This document shows, in pieces, positions 33,541 through 45,350 of a stretch of DNA of 64,000 nucleotides. Under the pieces are notes generated by a model, which saw nothing but the letters and a program-made list of their open reading frames with translations, did not search any database and was not told the origin of the DNA. The position numbers and the translations under genes are program-made. How positions within the stretch are numbered: the first letter of the stretch is position 1; every line of letters starts with the position of its first letter. Origin of the DNA: Cryptomeria japonica (taxonomy: Eukaryota > Streptophyta > Pinopsida > Cupressales > Cupressaceae); contig NC_081406.1 of the NCBI RefSeq assembly GCF_030272615.1, positions 165,027,521-165,091,520 on the forward strand, given 5' to 3'.

Positions 33541-35005
33541 TGCAAAGTATCATCACCAAACATTTGACTTGGAATGTTGGTGATAGCAAGAAGGCAAAAT
33601 TATGGAGAGATTCAAGGAATGGGAAAATTGCTATTGAGTCTCTAATTGATAACAAGGATTGGATCAGCATAGTAGAAAATAGAATAGGATTTTATGTTGT
33701 GGATTATTTGAAGCCAAACATGTAAGGAAACACAAGAACTCAATGATGTCATATCAAGGAACTTGTACCACTGGATAATATCAGGCCCATTCTTACAAAG
33801 ATCTTCTCGAAGAGTAGAAAAAAAGATGAGATTATATGGTGTGCTTCTCAAACAAGGTATTATAAGGTTAATTTGGGGTATGCAATGCAACATTAATCTT
33901 TGTAATACTCAGAATGGCCAACAAAGCTCTTTTGGCACAAAAGTGTCCTCCCACATGCAGGTACCTTCTTGTGGATTGTACTTCACAAATGCATACTCAC
34001 TGGAGATTTCCTAAAAATAATAGTTGTAGAGGAACCAAATTTCTGTCCCATGTGCAAATCAGAGGAGGAATATATGAACCATTTGCTATACCGGTGTCCT
34101 ATGACTTCATATTGTTGGGAATGGTTTATATCTTCAATTGGGCGGTGCATGGTTGGGAATTAGTCATTAAGTGATTTCCTTCACAGTTGACCTACTGGTG
34201 GTGCCCATTCTTCTTGGGGTGATATTTGGATTGGTTTTACCCTCCATTATGGTCTAACAATTATGGAAAGAAAGGAGCCACATATTTTTTTTTGTGATCA
34301 AAATATTTTGGCAGAATCCATCATTTCCAAAATTAAAGATGTCATCTATGAGGTGGTGAATGGGAAGATCTCTAATAAGAAGATTCAGTACTATTAATAA
34401 CAAGACAAACAAATGCAGGATAATTGGATGCAACTCAAGACTGGACAATCAGTATAACTGGAAAATTGAAGAATAGGGAAGATTCTCAGTGGATGGTACC
34501 ACATGAAGGGAAATGTAAGATGAATTTTGATGGAGGTGGAAAGAGGAAACCCTAGGATGGTAGGCTATGGATGTATTATTTGAAACAGGGAAGGTCAATG
34601 CATTGTGGCTGCTCGTAAAAGTATTGGTATCACCTCAAATAATGAGGTGAAATTTGTGGCAATTGACAGGGACCGAGGCTATGGAATATAGAATCACTAA
34701 TTTAGAGATTGAAAGAGATTCACAATTGAAAATTATTGCTATAACCAAGGGTCAAATTAAAAATTAGAAATTGAAGTGGATTCCTAAGATTAATCACAGT
34801 CTTAATAAATTATCCTCTTTTAATTTGACACATGTTTTCAGGGAAGCTAATAGAGTAGCTGACTATCTTGCAAGTGAGAGAATGGACAACGTAGAGGCAA
34901 ACATAATACTACATCCCCCTAACATTGGGCATTATCTGAAGGATTATGTATTTTATTCATTAACAATAATATTTGTTTATAATCTTTTAACACTCATTTT
35001 CAATG
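33535..35005 (+). mobile_element. 5'-truncated LINE, zf-RVT and RNase H
   Basis: On the plus strand: LTWNVGDSKKAKLW (end of the polymerase region), LPHAGTFLWIVLHKCILTGD (zf-RVT core), CPMCKSEEEYMNHLLYRCP (zinc ligands), then RNase H pieces KMNFDGG, TSNNEVKF, IERDSQLKI and HVFREANRVADYLASE ending near 35000. Several frameshifts. It starts within the end of the copia RNase H region; both families have similar codons there, so the exact junction is uncertain (33520-33565). No poly-A tail or target duplication was found. Confidence 0.75.
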
Positions 35006-35374
35006 CTTAAATATTTATTTATATCTTTATCTCTCTATCCTTCTATCACAGTGAGACATTATCATCTCTGCTTTTATTTTTCGCAAGAACTTGACACGTT
35101 GCATCCTTTCTTCTATACTAAAATTATATATCACCATTTGATAATATTCTGTTCTTATAAATATTTTTTTTATCGTAATAACTAACATATCAAAAATTGA
35201 TCTAGTTGATTTTTTTAATGCTAAATATATTAATTCTTTCATTAGTTAGACAATAACTATTGTGATTCCAGTGTAATTTAAACTAAATAAAAACAATAAT
35301 ATTTTTCTATAAATAACACTTTTTATTATTATTAATTTATTATAGAATACAATAGATAAAAACTTTATACTTAC

Positions 35375-35458
35375 AAATATTCAATCTTTTGATGCTTATT
35401 TGCTGTATTTTCTAATGCCTTTGGAATAGATCCCGTCAAATTATTGAAGCTCAAATCC
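35375..35458 (-). CDS. LRR ectodomain exon (DLSFNNLTGSIP repeat)
   Basis: An 84-bp exon on the minus strand lies between acceptor TTTTCATTATTCAG and donor GTAAGTAT. It reads DLSFNNLTGSIPKALEN and continues to IEYL, whose Leu codon is split by the next intron. The LxLSxNxLxGxIP core is an unmistakable plant leucine-rich repeat; it is four residues longer than the usual 24. In LRR-VIII-1 kinases the same position carries LDLSFNxLTGxIP, followed by the repeat found here at 20930. No stop or frameshift. The preceding repeat exons are not found in good form to the right, so the gene may be broken on that side. Confidence 0.8.
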
Positions 35459-35459
35459 C

Positions 35460-36131
35460 TGAATAATGAAAATGAATTTAATTAGTAAATTAAAAAGGGA
35501 CTTCTATCGCATGAATTTTTATTGGCTAAGTTATAATTATAGATAGCATATGAATAGCTAATCCAATTAAACATAATAACGCATTGCTAAATTGCAAGCA
35601 TATAAAAAATAAATTTATTGCTCTTCCTAATTATATATGTTTCTTCTAACTATTTATTATTGAATTTGTTTTCTTTTCTGAAAGGTAAGTACTTCAATGG
35701 TAAAATAAAATATTTATGTATTACATATTTCTATTATTAGGCAACATTTCTAATAATTTAAAGGTAACCTATCAAATCTTCAAGAAGAATATAAGTTTTT
35801 GAGAAATTTTTAATTAAATATTTTTATTAAAATGTATAGAATGAATTCATTGGCTAGAAAAAGAAAATACTAGATACAATATATTTGAAGTAGGATTTTT
35901 CTTATGCTTTTTACAATTTTTATTATATTTCTTTAATTCAAACGATAGCTTCCTTAACAACATCATTCAATAAATTCAATTAATATGTATAAACTAAATT
36001 ATTATATGATTTGGGGTTCTTCCTATATGTTAGTTAAGTGGTGGTGTTGTTATTGTGACTGCCAAGGTTCAAACCTTCATTGGGCCATTTTAATCATAAG
36101 GCTTGTGTCTTCGCTGATCCAAAAAATAAAT
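35460..36131. other. AT-rich stretch between LRR exon and tandem repeat
   Basis: No coding similarity seen on either strand; probable intron. Confidence 0.4.
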
Positions 36132-36605
36132 TGAGTCAAGAAGGATGAGCATGAGGTGGTACAACTATTGAAGCTTACACATTATTATTTAAATACCAAT
36201 AGACATGATAATACACTAAATTTTGGTAAAATTTCATATCCATTAGAGTAATTTACTCTAATATACAAGTTTCGATACAAGTGCCAAAACAACATAAAAA
36301 TTCATCTTTATGAAGCATTTCTTTAAGATTCAAAAACAAATTTATGAGTCAAGCGTGGTGAGCTTGAGGTGGTGATCGCAAGCTCACCCAAAAAAAATTA
36401 TGAGTGAAGATGGGTGAATTTGAGGTGATACAACTATAGAAGCTTACGCATTATTTTTCGAATACCAATAGACATGATAATACACTAAATTTTGGTAAAA
36501 TTTCATATCCATCATTTTTAGAGTAGTTTACTTGATTATGCAAGTTTAGATACAAGCGCCAAAACAACATAAATATTCATCTTTATGAAGCATTTATTTA
36601 AAAAA
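36132..36605. repeat. 269-bp tandem duplication (partial second copy)
   Basis: Units start at 36132 and 36401 (TGAGT... AGGTG.TACAACTAT... CAATAGACATGATAATACAC...). They stay alignable to GAAGCATTT, with the second about 200 bp long. Confidence 0.75.
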
Positions 36606-36707
36606 AGAATATCCATTTTCAAATTGGATGTCTAATTTTTTCAAAAATATATATATTATTTTATAAATAAATATTTTTTAATGGTAATATTTCCTCTAAA
36701 AAAATAC

Positions 36708-36758
36708 CTCAAGGGCATTGCAATTAGGATAGGAAGTCCCAGAACTATAATTTGCTTT
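36708..36758 (-). CDS. Tentative decayed LRR exon
   Basis: An acceptor-like TTTACATTGAAG and a donor-like GAG/GTATTT enclose 51 bp on the minus strand. Only the frame ending in Leu-Arg joins in phase to the exon at 35458, and in that frame the repeat consensus is poor. Another frame gives NYSSGTSYPNCNALE, which looks more like an LRR but is out of phase. It may be an exon with a small deletion. Another possible remnant (LRWSFPNKFIGKI) lies near 37037-37070. Confidence 0.22.
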
Positions 36759-37240
36759 CTTCAATGTAAAAAGATGTAAAAATACACTTCTTGTGCTAAT
36801 ATATGACATATGATATTATATATCTACACAAATTAAAATGGTCATATATTTACAAGAAAATAAACACTATAATAGTAGTAACTTATATGAGAAAAATAAT
36901 TTCAAGGAAAATATATACTCTAAACAACAACAATTTATTACTTAATACATACAATACACATGCATGATCATAGAATTCATAGGAGCTTCTTCTACATGAT
37001 ATATATAGTAATTATGGAGATATAATTTTACCTATAAACTTATTAGGAAAACTCCATCTCAAGAACCTTAAAATAACATGGCATTGGGAGTGTTTGACAG
37101 AATAGATAGATGGCATTGAGAGGTTAGGGAAAATGGTTGGTGATTGAAAAAATTGCATTGAATTAGAGTACATTTATCTTCATAGATAACTCTAGTTGTA
37201 CCAATTACTATCCAAGTAAAATTGTGATCAATGTCCAATT

Positions 37241-38444
37241 TGTTGAACACTACTAGAAGTAGAGAGGTGGAGGGTGAATCAACATATACAAATTTTTTAT
37301 CACATTAGCCAAGACATTCATCCAAACATTTATGCATAAAATTTACTACCAAAACACCAAAAACATCAACATAAGAACACCAAGTTTTTTACATGGAAAA
37401 CCCAAACTAGGAAAAACCATAGTGAGAAGCTAACACACAATATATATATATATATATATATCAATAGTTTACAATGAATATGGCTTCCTACCAAAGAGCT
37501 CACTGCTCTGAACTTGCAAATTGATGCACACAACCTTAAGCAAGATATAATATCAAGACATGCTCTGCTAAAGATCAATTCTTTAGGGCAAGATACAAAC
37601 TACTATTTAGATACAATATAGATAATAAATTGAATTGTATACAATATAGCATATGTCTGAATGTGGATACCAATTCACAATTTGTACTCATCTGTCTACC
37701 CTACACAACCACCAAACCTTAGATCTACTTTGCATTTCCTTTATATCATTATACCACACTCCTTTTTATTCATCATCATGTATCACATCTCATGCATAAA
37801 CACTCTACCTAATATATATGAATATAATCAAAATAAATTTGTTAGGTTGGGCAAAAGAAAAGTAACATGTATATAGAATCGACCCAAAAATATATCATCT
37901 CGAGGGTAAAGAAGATGTGTGATTATTCACACCAAGTTGTCACACCTTCCAATCATCATCAAAAATATTTGCATGCAACCGTTTAAACCAATATACATAA
38001 GCTGGTACAAACTGATCTACTTAATACAAAATATCTTAATCTGGACCCAAAAATAGAATAATTGGCCCTTCGTAAAAGAAGTACACCACCTTAAGAATTG
38101 TAACATCATCTTAAGCATATTCAATACAAACATACATTCTGAAACATACCATAGTTCACTAGAGAAAACATCAAAGATAACAAAATCACTTCTGGACTAG
38201 GTTAGGAACACCAAACTTTTGGAAACACACCAAAACATCGTCCCATAACCTTTGATCAACACCATGTGAATATGAAATCAATCTTGTAGCAATATATCAT
38301 AAAAATAAACATTCAAACCAACAACCAAATACACCATATTTCTACTGAACATATACATATATCTGGGTAACCATCAACAACTGAATCATACAAATTGACA
38401 TCGGTTTGACATCAATGACAACAATGATATTCACATGTGCAACA
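37241..38444 (-). repeat. 3' LTR of the gag-only element
   Basis: About 1.2 kb, TGTTGAACAC to GTGCAACA. It contains an (AT)n run at 37440-37462. A block of about 440 bp (roughly 37636-38078) is missing from the partner LTR. Confidence 0.7.
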
Positions 38445-38899
38445 ATCTCCCCCTTTGTCATTGATGGAAAAATAAAAAACTTCCTCAAGCAATATTTCTC
38501 CGTAGCAATATTTATTCCCCTTTGACAACAATAACAAAGGGAAACTTCTCAAACTAGAAAAGAAAATATACTAAGCAAAAATTGCAACTCTCCCTAACAA
38601 GAATCTCCTTAAAGAAAAGAAAAGAAGAATACTTTTCAAACATTTCTAGGCCAAATATCCTTATTTCTTCAATCCAACAAAAGAAGATTTCCATTAACAA
38701 ATAGTGGTAAATAGAATTCTTCTCTAACACTCACAATCAATACATAAATTCACTACATCATCAAAGACATCGGTATCAACCACACACCACTCAACTTTCT
38801 CTGCATCAGCCAATAGTCTGAGAAAGTAGAAAATTATAATTCCATGGAATCATTAAGTCCATAAAACAAATTCACACATTTTGCTCTCTATTTCCATCG

Positions 38900-40440
38900 A
38901 AATGAGAATTAAGAATTAAATTTTTGAGCCTTGGATCTCATTGCATTATGAGAATTCTTGTAAATATTGAAAGTCTAGGCTAACTCTGTAATTTGATACT
39001 CAATGGAGTCTATTTCATCTTTAAATTGTTTTGTATCCATAGGAAACCTTAAGAAATACCTATACAACTATGTTTCATTCTCCATCATTTTCCCGAAATT
39101 AATCAAGTTCAACTTAAGATCATGATGTGTCTTTATTCACTTTTCTGTCATTTTCTTTGCCACATTTCCTTCAAGGTAGGTTCACTAGAATTATTGTCAT
39201 CCCCAACAACTATATCCATATGCTAAATTAAAAACTCTATTAATACTTTTGTAAGAACATAAACAACATTTATGGGAACAAGATTGTTCTAGAGAAAATA
39301 CGTTACACAAGCCTATTCAATACTATCTTGATCATAAGAGGGAATAGTGAGATAAAACTTACCAACTAGTTTTAAGACATCTGGTCTCCTAAGCATCTTA
39401 AGAACTTTATTTTCATTAAAATAACATTCCTTTTAAGAAGTAGGGGAAGAAATCACTAGTACATTGACTTTTTCTAGTTTTTCATCATCACTCTCAACAA
39501 AAACAGCCTCTACAAATTCCTTTGGTACACATTTAGCTTTTGAAAAAGAAGAAGCACAAGATTATGTGGATGATTTCCTTTCTTTCTTTCCTTTCAACAC
39601 ATTTCCAATTTTTTTGGGTCTCTTTCCAACACTTTTTCTCATTATCTCATCATATGTTCCAAATCTTTCTTAATTCATATCTTTTGGCATTTTAAGAGTT
39701 ATTTCCACAATACTCATGCATTCATTTTTAAAGACTTCATAAGGAATCTTATCCACCCATGAAGTCCTTGGAATAATAGCATCAATGAAACAAGTATCTT
39801 TGTCAATAAAGAAGGTAATAGCATCCTTGTACCATTCAACAACTTTCAAAGGGATCCAATTCCTCACTACCATTTTTATCAAAATATTCATGAAGAAATT
39901 GCAACAAGTAGTATCACAATCATTCAAATTATCCAAATGTTCCTTAACTTGAGCTCTAACAAAAAACATCTCTTCTTCATACAACATTATTTAATCTAGG
40001 CAATGCAATAAGAAAATAAAATACCAAGCACACAATGAGTGATCCATACTGAAAATGGTAAAATTCATTTTTCATTAGTTTGAGGTTATCCAATGACTAT
40101 TGCCTCAACAATTCGTATAGATCATAGACAACATTTTCCTTTACCATTTTATAGGCCACATATACCACAATTGAAGAAGGCAATCCTTCATGATTATTGC
40201 AATACACCTTGTATGAAAGTCCCATAATTGCATACCTAACAAGTCATCAATACTATCAACCTGAAGGTCTCTCTCATTAGACGCAATGACATTTAATCTA
40301 TTCACCTCATTATTCTTTATATACTTCAAAGAAGGCATGATTCCAATCAAGCATAAACTAGTTAAATCCCTTAGGGTTTCTTTTGAAATCAAATATATAG
40401 TTGATCCAACCATAAATAGTCTTCATGAATTCTTCTTAGC
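38900..40440 (-). pseudogene. Second ORF of the gag-only element, function unknown
   Basis: Minus-strand fragments in order: 40141-40413 (a helical, Leu-rich piece containing NERDLQVDSIDDLLGMQLWD), then 39670-39987 (VRAQVKEHLDNLNDCDTTC... VEWYKDAITFFIDKDT), then a Lys/Glu/Ser-rich tail in several frames. It sits between gag and the 3' LTR, where pol would normally be. No aspartate-rich polymerase, integrase or protease motif is seen. Related in position, and possibly in origin, to the second ORFs of the tandem element at 48-57 kb. Interrupted by stops. Confidence 0.45.
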
Positions 40441-41033
40441 ACTATCTTAATTATTTATTCATCATTAAACATGGGAAAATTACTCCAAGAATCCAAACCC
40501 TTATGCCCTAAAATAGTATACTCTACCTTAAGTCTATGTGTACCATCTACTAGATGAATCTTCTAAAAATTATTAAGCTTGTTGTGATCACACTCTTCCA
40601 AAGAAACATGAATGTAGTTGAAAATATCTTGTTTACATACCACTTTGTTAGGAGAAAAAGAAAATGTAGCAACAGGATCGCTTATGGCTGAAATAAACAA
40701 TCAAAACTCAGAACTAGGTCTTACCTCACTATTGACATTGATAATTATAGGATTTTCCATTTGAAAATATCAAAACAAGATAATACCTTTGATTGATCTT
40801 CTTCACTTCTCTTTGCACTCTACAACTCTTCAATTGTATTTGCACAAATGAATTCCAAATAAGCAATATACTATATACCTAAAGTCACCAAAAAAGTTCT
40901 AAACCATCAAACTTTCTTAGAATCCACCAAAAATGTCTTTCACTCTTCTACCACGTTGAGATAAACTCGGCACCAAACCAAGAGGGGACAAAAGATATGC
41001 GTTAATATTTTCCCTTAGACACAGTTGTCTGAA

Positions 41034-42091
41034 CTAGTTACCAGAAGAAGGGTCTACACCCACAGAAGGTACATATCCATCCTCAATATTTTCTTTAGTC
41101 TTATCATTTGATTTATTCACCCACTTTGTCTTCATCTTCTCTCTTTCTTCATTGATATTAATTCTCTTTTCTAGATCATTATATTTCTCAATTCTATTTC
41201 TGCAATGTCTCGCAATGTGTCCCATTCTATTTGTAAATTGTAGCATATTGGACCTTTCTAAGGTTTATTAACATTCATTCTACTATTTCCTAATCTCCAA
41301 TTTATTTTGCAATCAATATCCTTGTGCCCATAGGTCTTGCAAGTATAAAAAGTTCAATTGAAAGATTTAACACGTCTACTGAATTTCAAATTTTCATCTT
41401 TGTTCTAGCCAATCCTACTTTTGCACTCACTTGCCTTATGATCAATTTTTTAGAGTAATGATATCTTCCATCAAAACATTGATTTCTAATTGGACTTCTA
41501 CATTCACCAGCTCTATGCCCAAATTGATTACATTAAAAATAGTTACTAATTAAGGATAAATACCTAGTAGGCATACAAAAATGTCTTTAGACATTTCTAG
41601 AATTTCTAAAGCTTTGGTCTAGAATGAAGTTTTTTTAATTCTTGCTAGATTTTTCATTTATCTTGTCTTTTCCTTTGTCCTTTTTCAAGAACATTCACCT
41701 TTTGTAAAGCCGAATCCACTCTTACCTTTATTATAAACTCTAAGAATTGAGAACAACATATAACACTTCACCACCACCTTTTGTGTTTTAATCCATTATC
41801 AATCTAATCCTTTGTAGATCTTAGCTCCAATTTCTTCTTCAAGCCTTGAGCATTCTCTAGCCTTCTCATCAAGATTTGTTTCAAATTCATCAATGACCTT
41901 CTTTCCTTTATTAGACTTCTCAAAAAATAAATTTTCTTAACTCCCTTTTTATGTTTTTCTCCGCTATAATCCAGGTATACCAATGTAGATCTCAATTCAC
42001 CTTCCATATCAGCAATGTCATCCACACCATTCCAATCATTTGAATCCATGTCATCCATATCATTAAATTCTTTTTCAAACATAATGCTCAA
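41034..42091 (-). pseudogene. Gag with CCHC zinc knuckles
   Basis: On the minus strand the N-terminal acidic, coiled segment (41804-42091) is followed by decayed frames containing CNQFGHRAGEC and CKTYGHKDIDC, then FTNRMGHIARHC and a Lys/Glu-rich end finishing SSGN at 41034. The knuckles follow CX2CX4HX4C; the last has lost its first Cys. They would bind the RNA of the element in the particle. Same order and same terminal SSGN as the gag in the tandem element. Frameshifts are present. Confidence 0.6.
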
Positions 42092-42153
42092 AAATCCAAA
42101 ATATACCTCAATGGTTAAGTTATCTCTTCAAGAACCAATTCTTGAATACTAAT

Positions 42154-42901
42154 TGTTGAACACTACCGAAAGCTTAGAGGGGGGGTTGTGAATCGACATA
42201 GAAAGAAACTTGATCATATTAACCAAAACATTAATTCAAACATTTAAGCATAAAAATAAACCATCAAAATACCAAAAGCATCAACACAAGAACACCAATA
42301 TTTTTACGTGGAAAACCTAAATTGGGATAAAACCATGGTGTAAAGATAACTCAAAATATATATATATATATATAGTTTACAATGATTCTGGAAGCCTTCC
42401 AAAGAGATCATTGATCCAAAATTTCAAACTAAGGCACACAACCTTAGGCAAGATACAAAATTGGTACTTGGTCTACTGAAGATTACTTCTTTAGTGCAAG
42501 ATATAAATTGATATTAAGATACAATATAAAAAATAGATTGAAGTGTATATACACCACTTTAAGAATAGTAACGTCATTGGAAACATATATGATACAAGCA
42601 TACATTCTAGAACATAACATAGTTCACTAGAGAAGACACCAAAGATAATAGAATCACTTCCAAACCAGGCAAGGAAAACCAAACTTATGAAAACACACTA
42701 AATCATCATCCCATATCCTCTTATCCATGCCACATGAATATGCAATCAATCTTGTAGCAATATATCATAAAAAAATGCATTTGGATCAACAACTTGATAC
42801 ACCATACTTCCACTAAACATATACATATATGGATCACCAACAACAATCGGATCATACAGACTAACCTCAGTTTGACATTAATGACATTCATATGTGCAAC
42901 A
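42154..42901 (-). repeat. 5' LTR of the gag-only element, with internal deletion
   Basis: 748 bp, collinear with 37241-38444 except for the missing 440-bp block. Ends TATGTGCAACA. Confidence 0.65.
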
Positions 42902-42989
42902 CACATAAATTGTGATCCATTCTTGGTTTTCCCCTTAATAAGATATATTTGCAGTTGCTTTCATATTTACGCATGAAGTCTCACTTGAA

Positions 42990-43420
42990 TGTCAAGTGGA
43001 AGTGAAAATTCAATGAAAATTATGGACTAACTCTTTGCTCAAATTTGGAAATGAGGAATTAATGAAAAAATACCAATTAATGGATTGGAGGATTTTACAC
43101 TGCAAGTTACCTATTGGTGTTAGGTTGAAGTGTATGATGGTCCATCTTGTTAGTGGTTTGTTTTGCCATAAAAGTGAAGATATGAGGCACATTTTTTAAG
43201 GATGTCAACATGTCAAGAAATTATGAAACTCTATTTTTTATTACTTGCTTGCTATATTTTATCATATTCTTAATTGGAAAGAAGCCTTACTTAGAATTTT
43301 CCTTAACAATAATGTTATTTCTGAAGCAGTTTGTCAAACTGTATTGTTGCATATACAAAGAGTTCGATGTAAATCGATTCTTAATATCTCCTAAGATCAT
43401 CAAGAAATTGTAGTAATAAA
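42990..43420 (+). pseudogene. LINE zf-RVT fragment
   Basis: The plus strand reads WRILHCKLPIGVRLKCMMVH, then CHKSEDMRHIF, a stop, GCQHVKKLW, and a helical continuation. This follows the C...ED.RH.F..C......LW pattern of the plant LINE zinc-finger region. No RNase H follows. A small relic. Confidence 0.45.
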
Positions 43421-44101
43421 TCTTTATTGTGAAATATTCTATCATCTTAGTTCTATTTTCTCTCAATTGTAAGCAGATACTAGGAAGAACTCAAATAAAA
43501 ATTTCTCAATTTAATGCATCAATGGTCAAATTGACTAGTTGCTCAAAAATAATTAAATTTGTATAGCTCAAGGTCTTTGGCATCTCTTACAAAAATGACT
43601 AGTTCTCTTTCTCTATTATATAACTTTTCCTGCTATTGTGCAATTTTCTGGCTTATAAGGCTATATTTTTGGGTTTTCCCTTCATGATCAGGCCACATTG
43701 CATGTATATGGTTCAAAGATTGCTTGTTAGTTGTCACCATGTTCAAGACATATTTCATTATGAATTCTCTGCTAGTCTTTTGATTGTCTTGATCAAATTG
43801 ATTTGCTACTTTTTCTTGAACTATTCATGGTTCAAAGTCTTCTTATTGGTTGCTTTTATGTTGCTTACTATTTAGGACATTTTTATGATTGTATTGTTTT
43901 AATGTTTTTTACATAGATTCAATATGAAAAACAAATGGTTGTTGATCAGGGCTTCTTTGATTTTATTTATTCCATGCCCAATATTGAATGTTTTCAAAAC
44001 TCTCTTTTGCAATAAGTTTTGGTTGTAGTAGAAGATTAAATGGGTTTTTGACGTAGTTGTGTCAATATAAGATTTATAGGCAATGTTAGTATGGAATATT
44101 T
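43421..44101. other. Non-coding stretch
   Basis: T-rich sequence with no recognisable gene; a possible continuation of the LINE relic. Confidence 0.35.
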
Positions 44102-45345
44102 TGTTGGAAATTTGGAGGAATTAATTATGTGTTGCATTGATGTTTTTTCATTGATGGCAACACCTGTTGTTTTGGTTGTTTACCAGTTTCTAGTTGGTTC
44201 TAGTAGAGTGGTTGATTATGATATTGATCTGGTATGATCCAAGATGCTTTGGTTTGTGGAATTGCTTTGGATCTATCATTCATGCTATTCAGATGTGTAT
44301 CACGATCAGTTGGTTTGGGATTTGATAACTCAAGAGATATCATTTGTTCTAGTAAGCCTTTTGGTCACTGGTAAGTGTTTTATCGACAGAGCTTTGTTGA
44401 AGATCTTTTGATGCACGTGATAAGTGGTGATTGGTGCGGCTTCTAGATGGCTTTCAAGATGTTGTTGGTTATCTTGTTCATGTTCTAGTTCATCCGTGGT
44501 GTTGGATTTGGTTTATGGTGACCTATTTTGGTTTAGTATTATCTAAGTTATGGACTAGTTTTTGTAACGTGTTGGAGGATGTTCCTGATGCATTACTGAT
44601 AGGATTTAATGATTGGTTTACATTGTTTTCAGCCTAAGATGACTTGGTTGATCATTGGATTGTGGTTTTATTTTGTGAACTTATTGTATTATCTTATAGG
44701 TGGCTGACCTAATTGTTTAGGTCCCGAGTTGGTATAAATATGATGTAAGATCTCTTTGTAGATAATAGGTCAAGGTTATGGAATGATCTGTGTGCGAATA
44801 ATGTTGTAATCATATGCAGAAGGTTTGGTTGGTCATAGGTGATTCAATTGGGTTTGTAAGAGAGGTTTAAGGCCTTTGGTATTGAGCTTAATCAGAATTA
44901 TACTCAGGCATAAGAGATGTTATCTTTGCAGCTCACTCTTCTATCTGGATTGTAGCCCGATGCTTATGTAGTTAGTGAGGCTCCTTTTTGTGATGAGAAG
45001 TACGCTCTAGTCTATTGGCCTTCTTGCATGTACAAGCCCCTGATATTGTAATCACATACTTACTGCAGAAGTATTATCTGACTGTGGGTAGGCTTCCCAC
45101 CATGGTTTTTCCCTTTATTGGGTTTTCCATGTACAAATCTTGGTATCATATGTTATGGATGGATGGTAATTGTTCTGTTATTTATGTTTATGTTTAATTA
45201 CTATATCTATCATTCTGGTATTGCGTTTGTGTGTTCTGGTAATAAGGATTTGAATGCTTAAAGTTCTGTAATCCGGTGACGACTGATTCACCTCCCCCCT
45301 CCCCCCCCCTCTCAGTTGTCCTTTGATTATCTGAGTTGTCTAACA
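44102..45345 (-). mobile_element. Solo LTR with TATTT target duplication
   Basis: 1244 bp from TGTTGGAAATTTGG to GAGTTGTCTAACA. The 5-mer TATTT lies immediately on both sides (44097-44101 and 45346-45350). No interior or second LTR, so it is a solo LTR from LTR-LTR recombination. On the minus strand it starts TGTTAGACAACTCAG and soon has a G-rich tract (45291-45312), like the starts of related LTRs here that read GAGAGGGGGTGAAT. Confidence 0.85.
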
Positions 45346-45350
45346 TATTT

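Larger units (their letters stand above)
37241..42901 (-). mobile_element. Gag-only LTR retrotransposon (TR-GAG type), minus strand
   Basis: Both ends carry LTRs starting TGTTGAACACTAC on the plus strand (37241-38444 and 42154-42901). Next to the left LTR the plus strand reads ATCTCCCCCTTTGTC (complement of a polypurine tract), and next to the right LTR a degraded complement of the initiator tRNA site. Transcription is therefore leftwards. The 3.7-kb interior codes for a zinc-knuckle gag and a second unrecognised ORF, but shows no integrase or reverse transcriptase. It belongs to the same superfamily as the tandem element at 48102-57099. Flanking 5-bp repeats could not be matched. Confidence 0.7.

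Noticed and set aside
36708-36758. Reading of NYSSGTSYPNCNALE as the end of a malectin-like domain (LPPLLNALE)
   Set aside because: The malectin reading would need LRR-I domain order, but the clear exons fit LRR-VIII-1, where malectin follows the repeats; phase also fails.
37218-42915. AAATTGTGATC on both sides of the gag-only element, as a long target duplication
   Set aside because: The left copy is not adjacent to the LTR (about 11 bp away) and LTR elements make 4-6 bp duplications; more likely coincidence.
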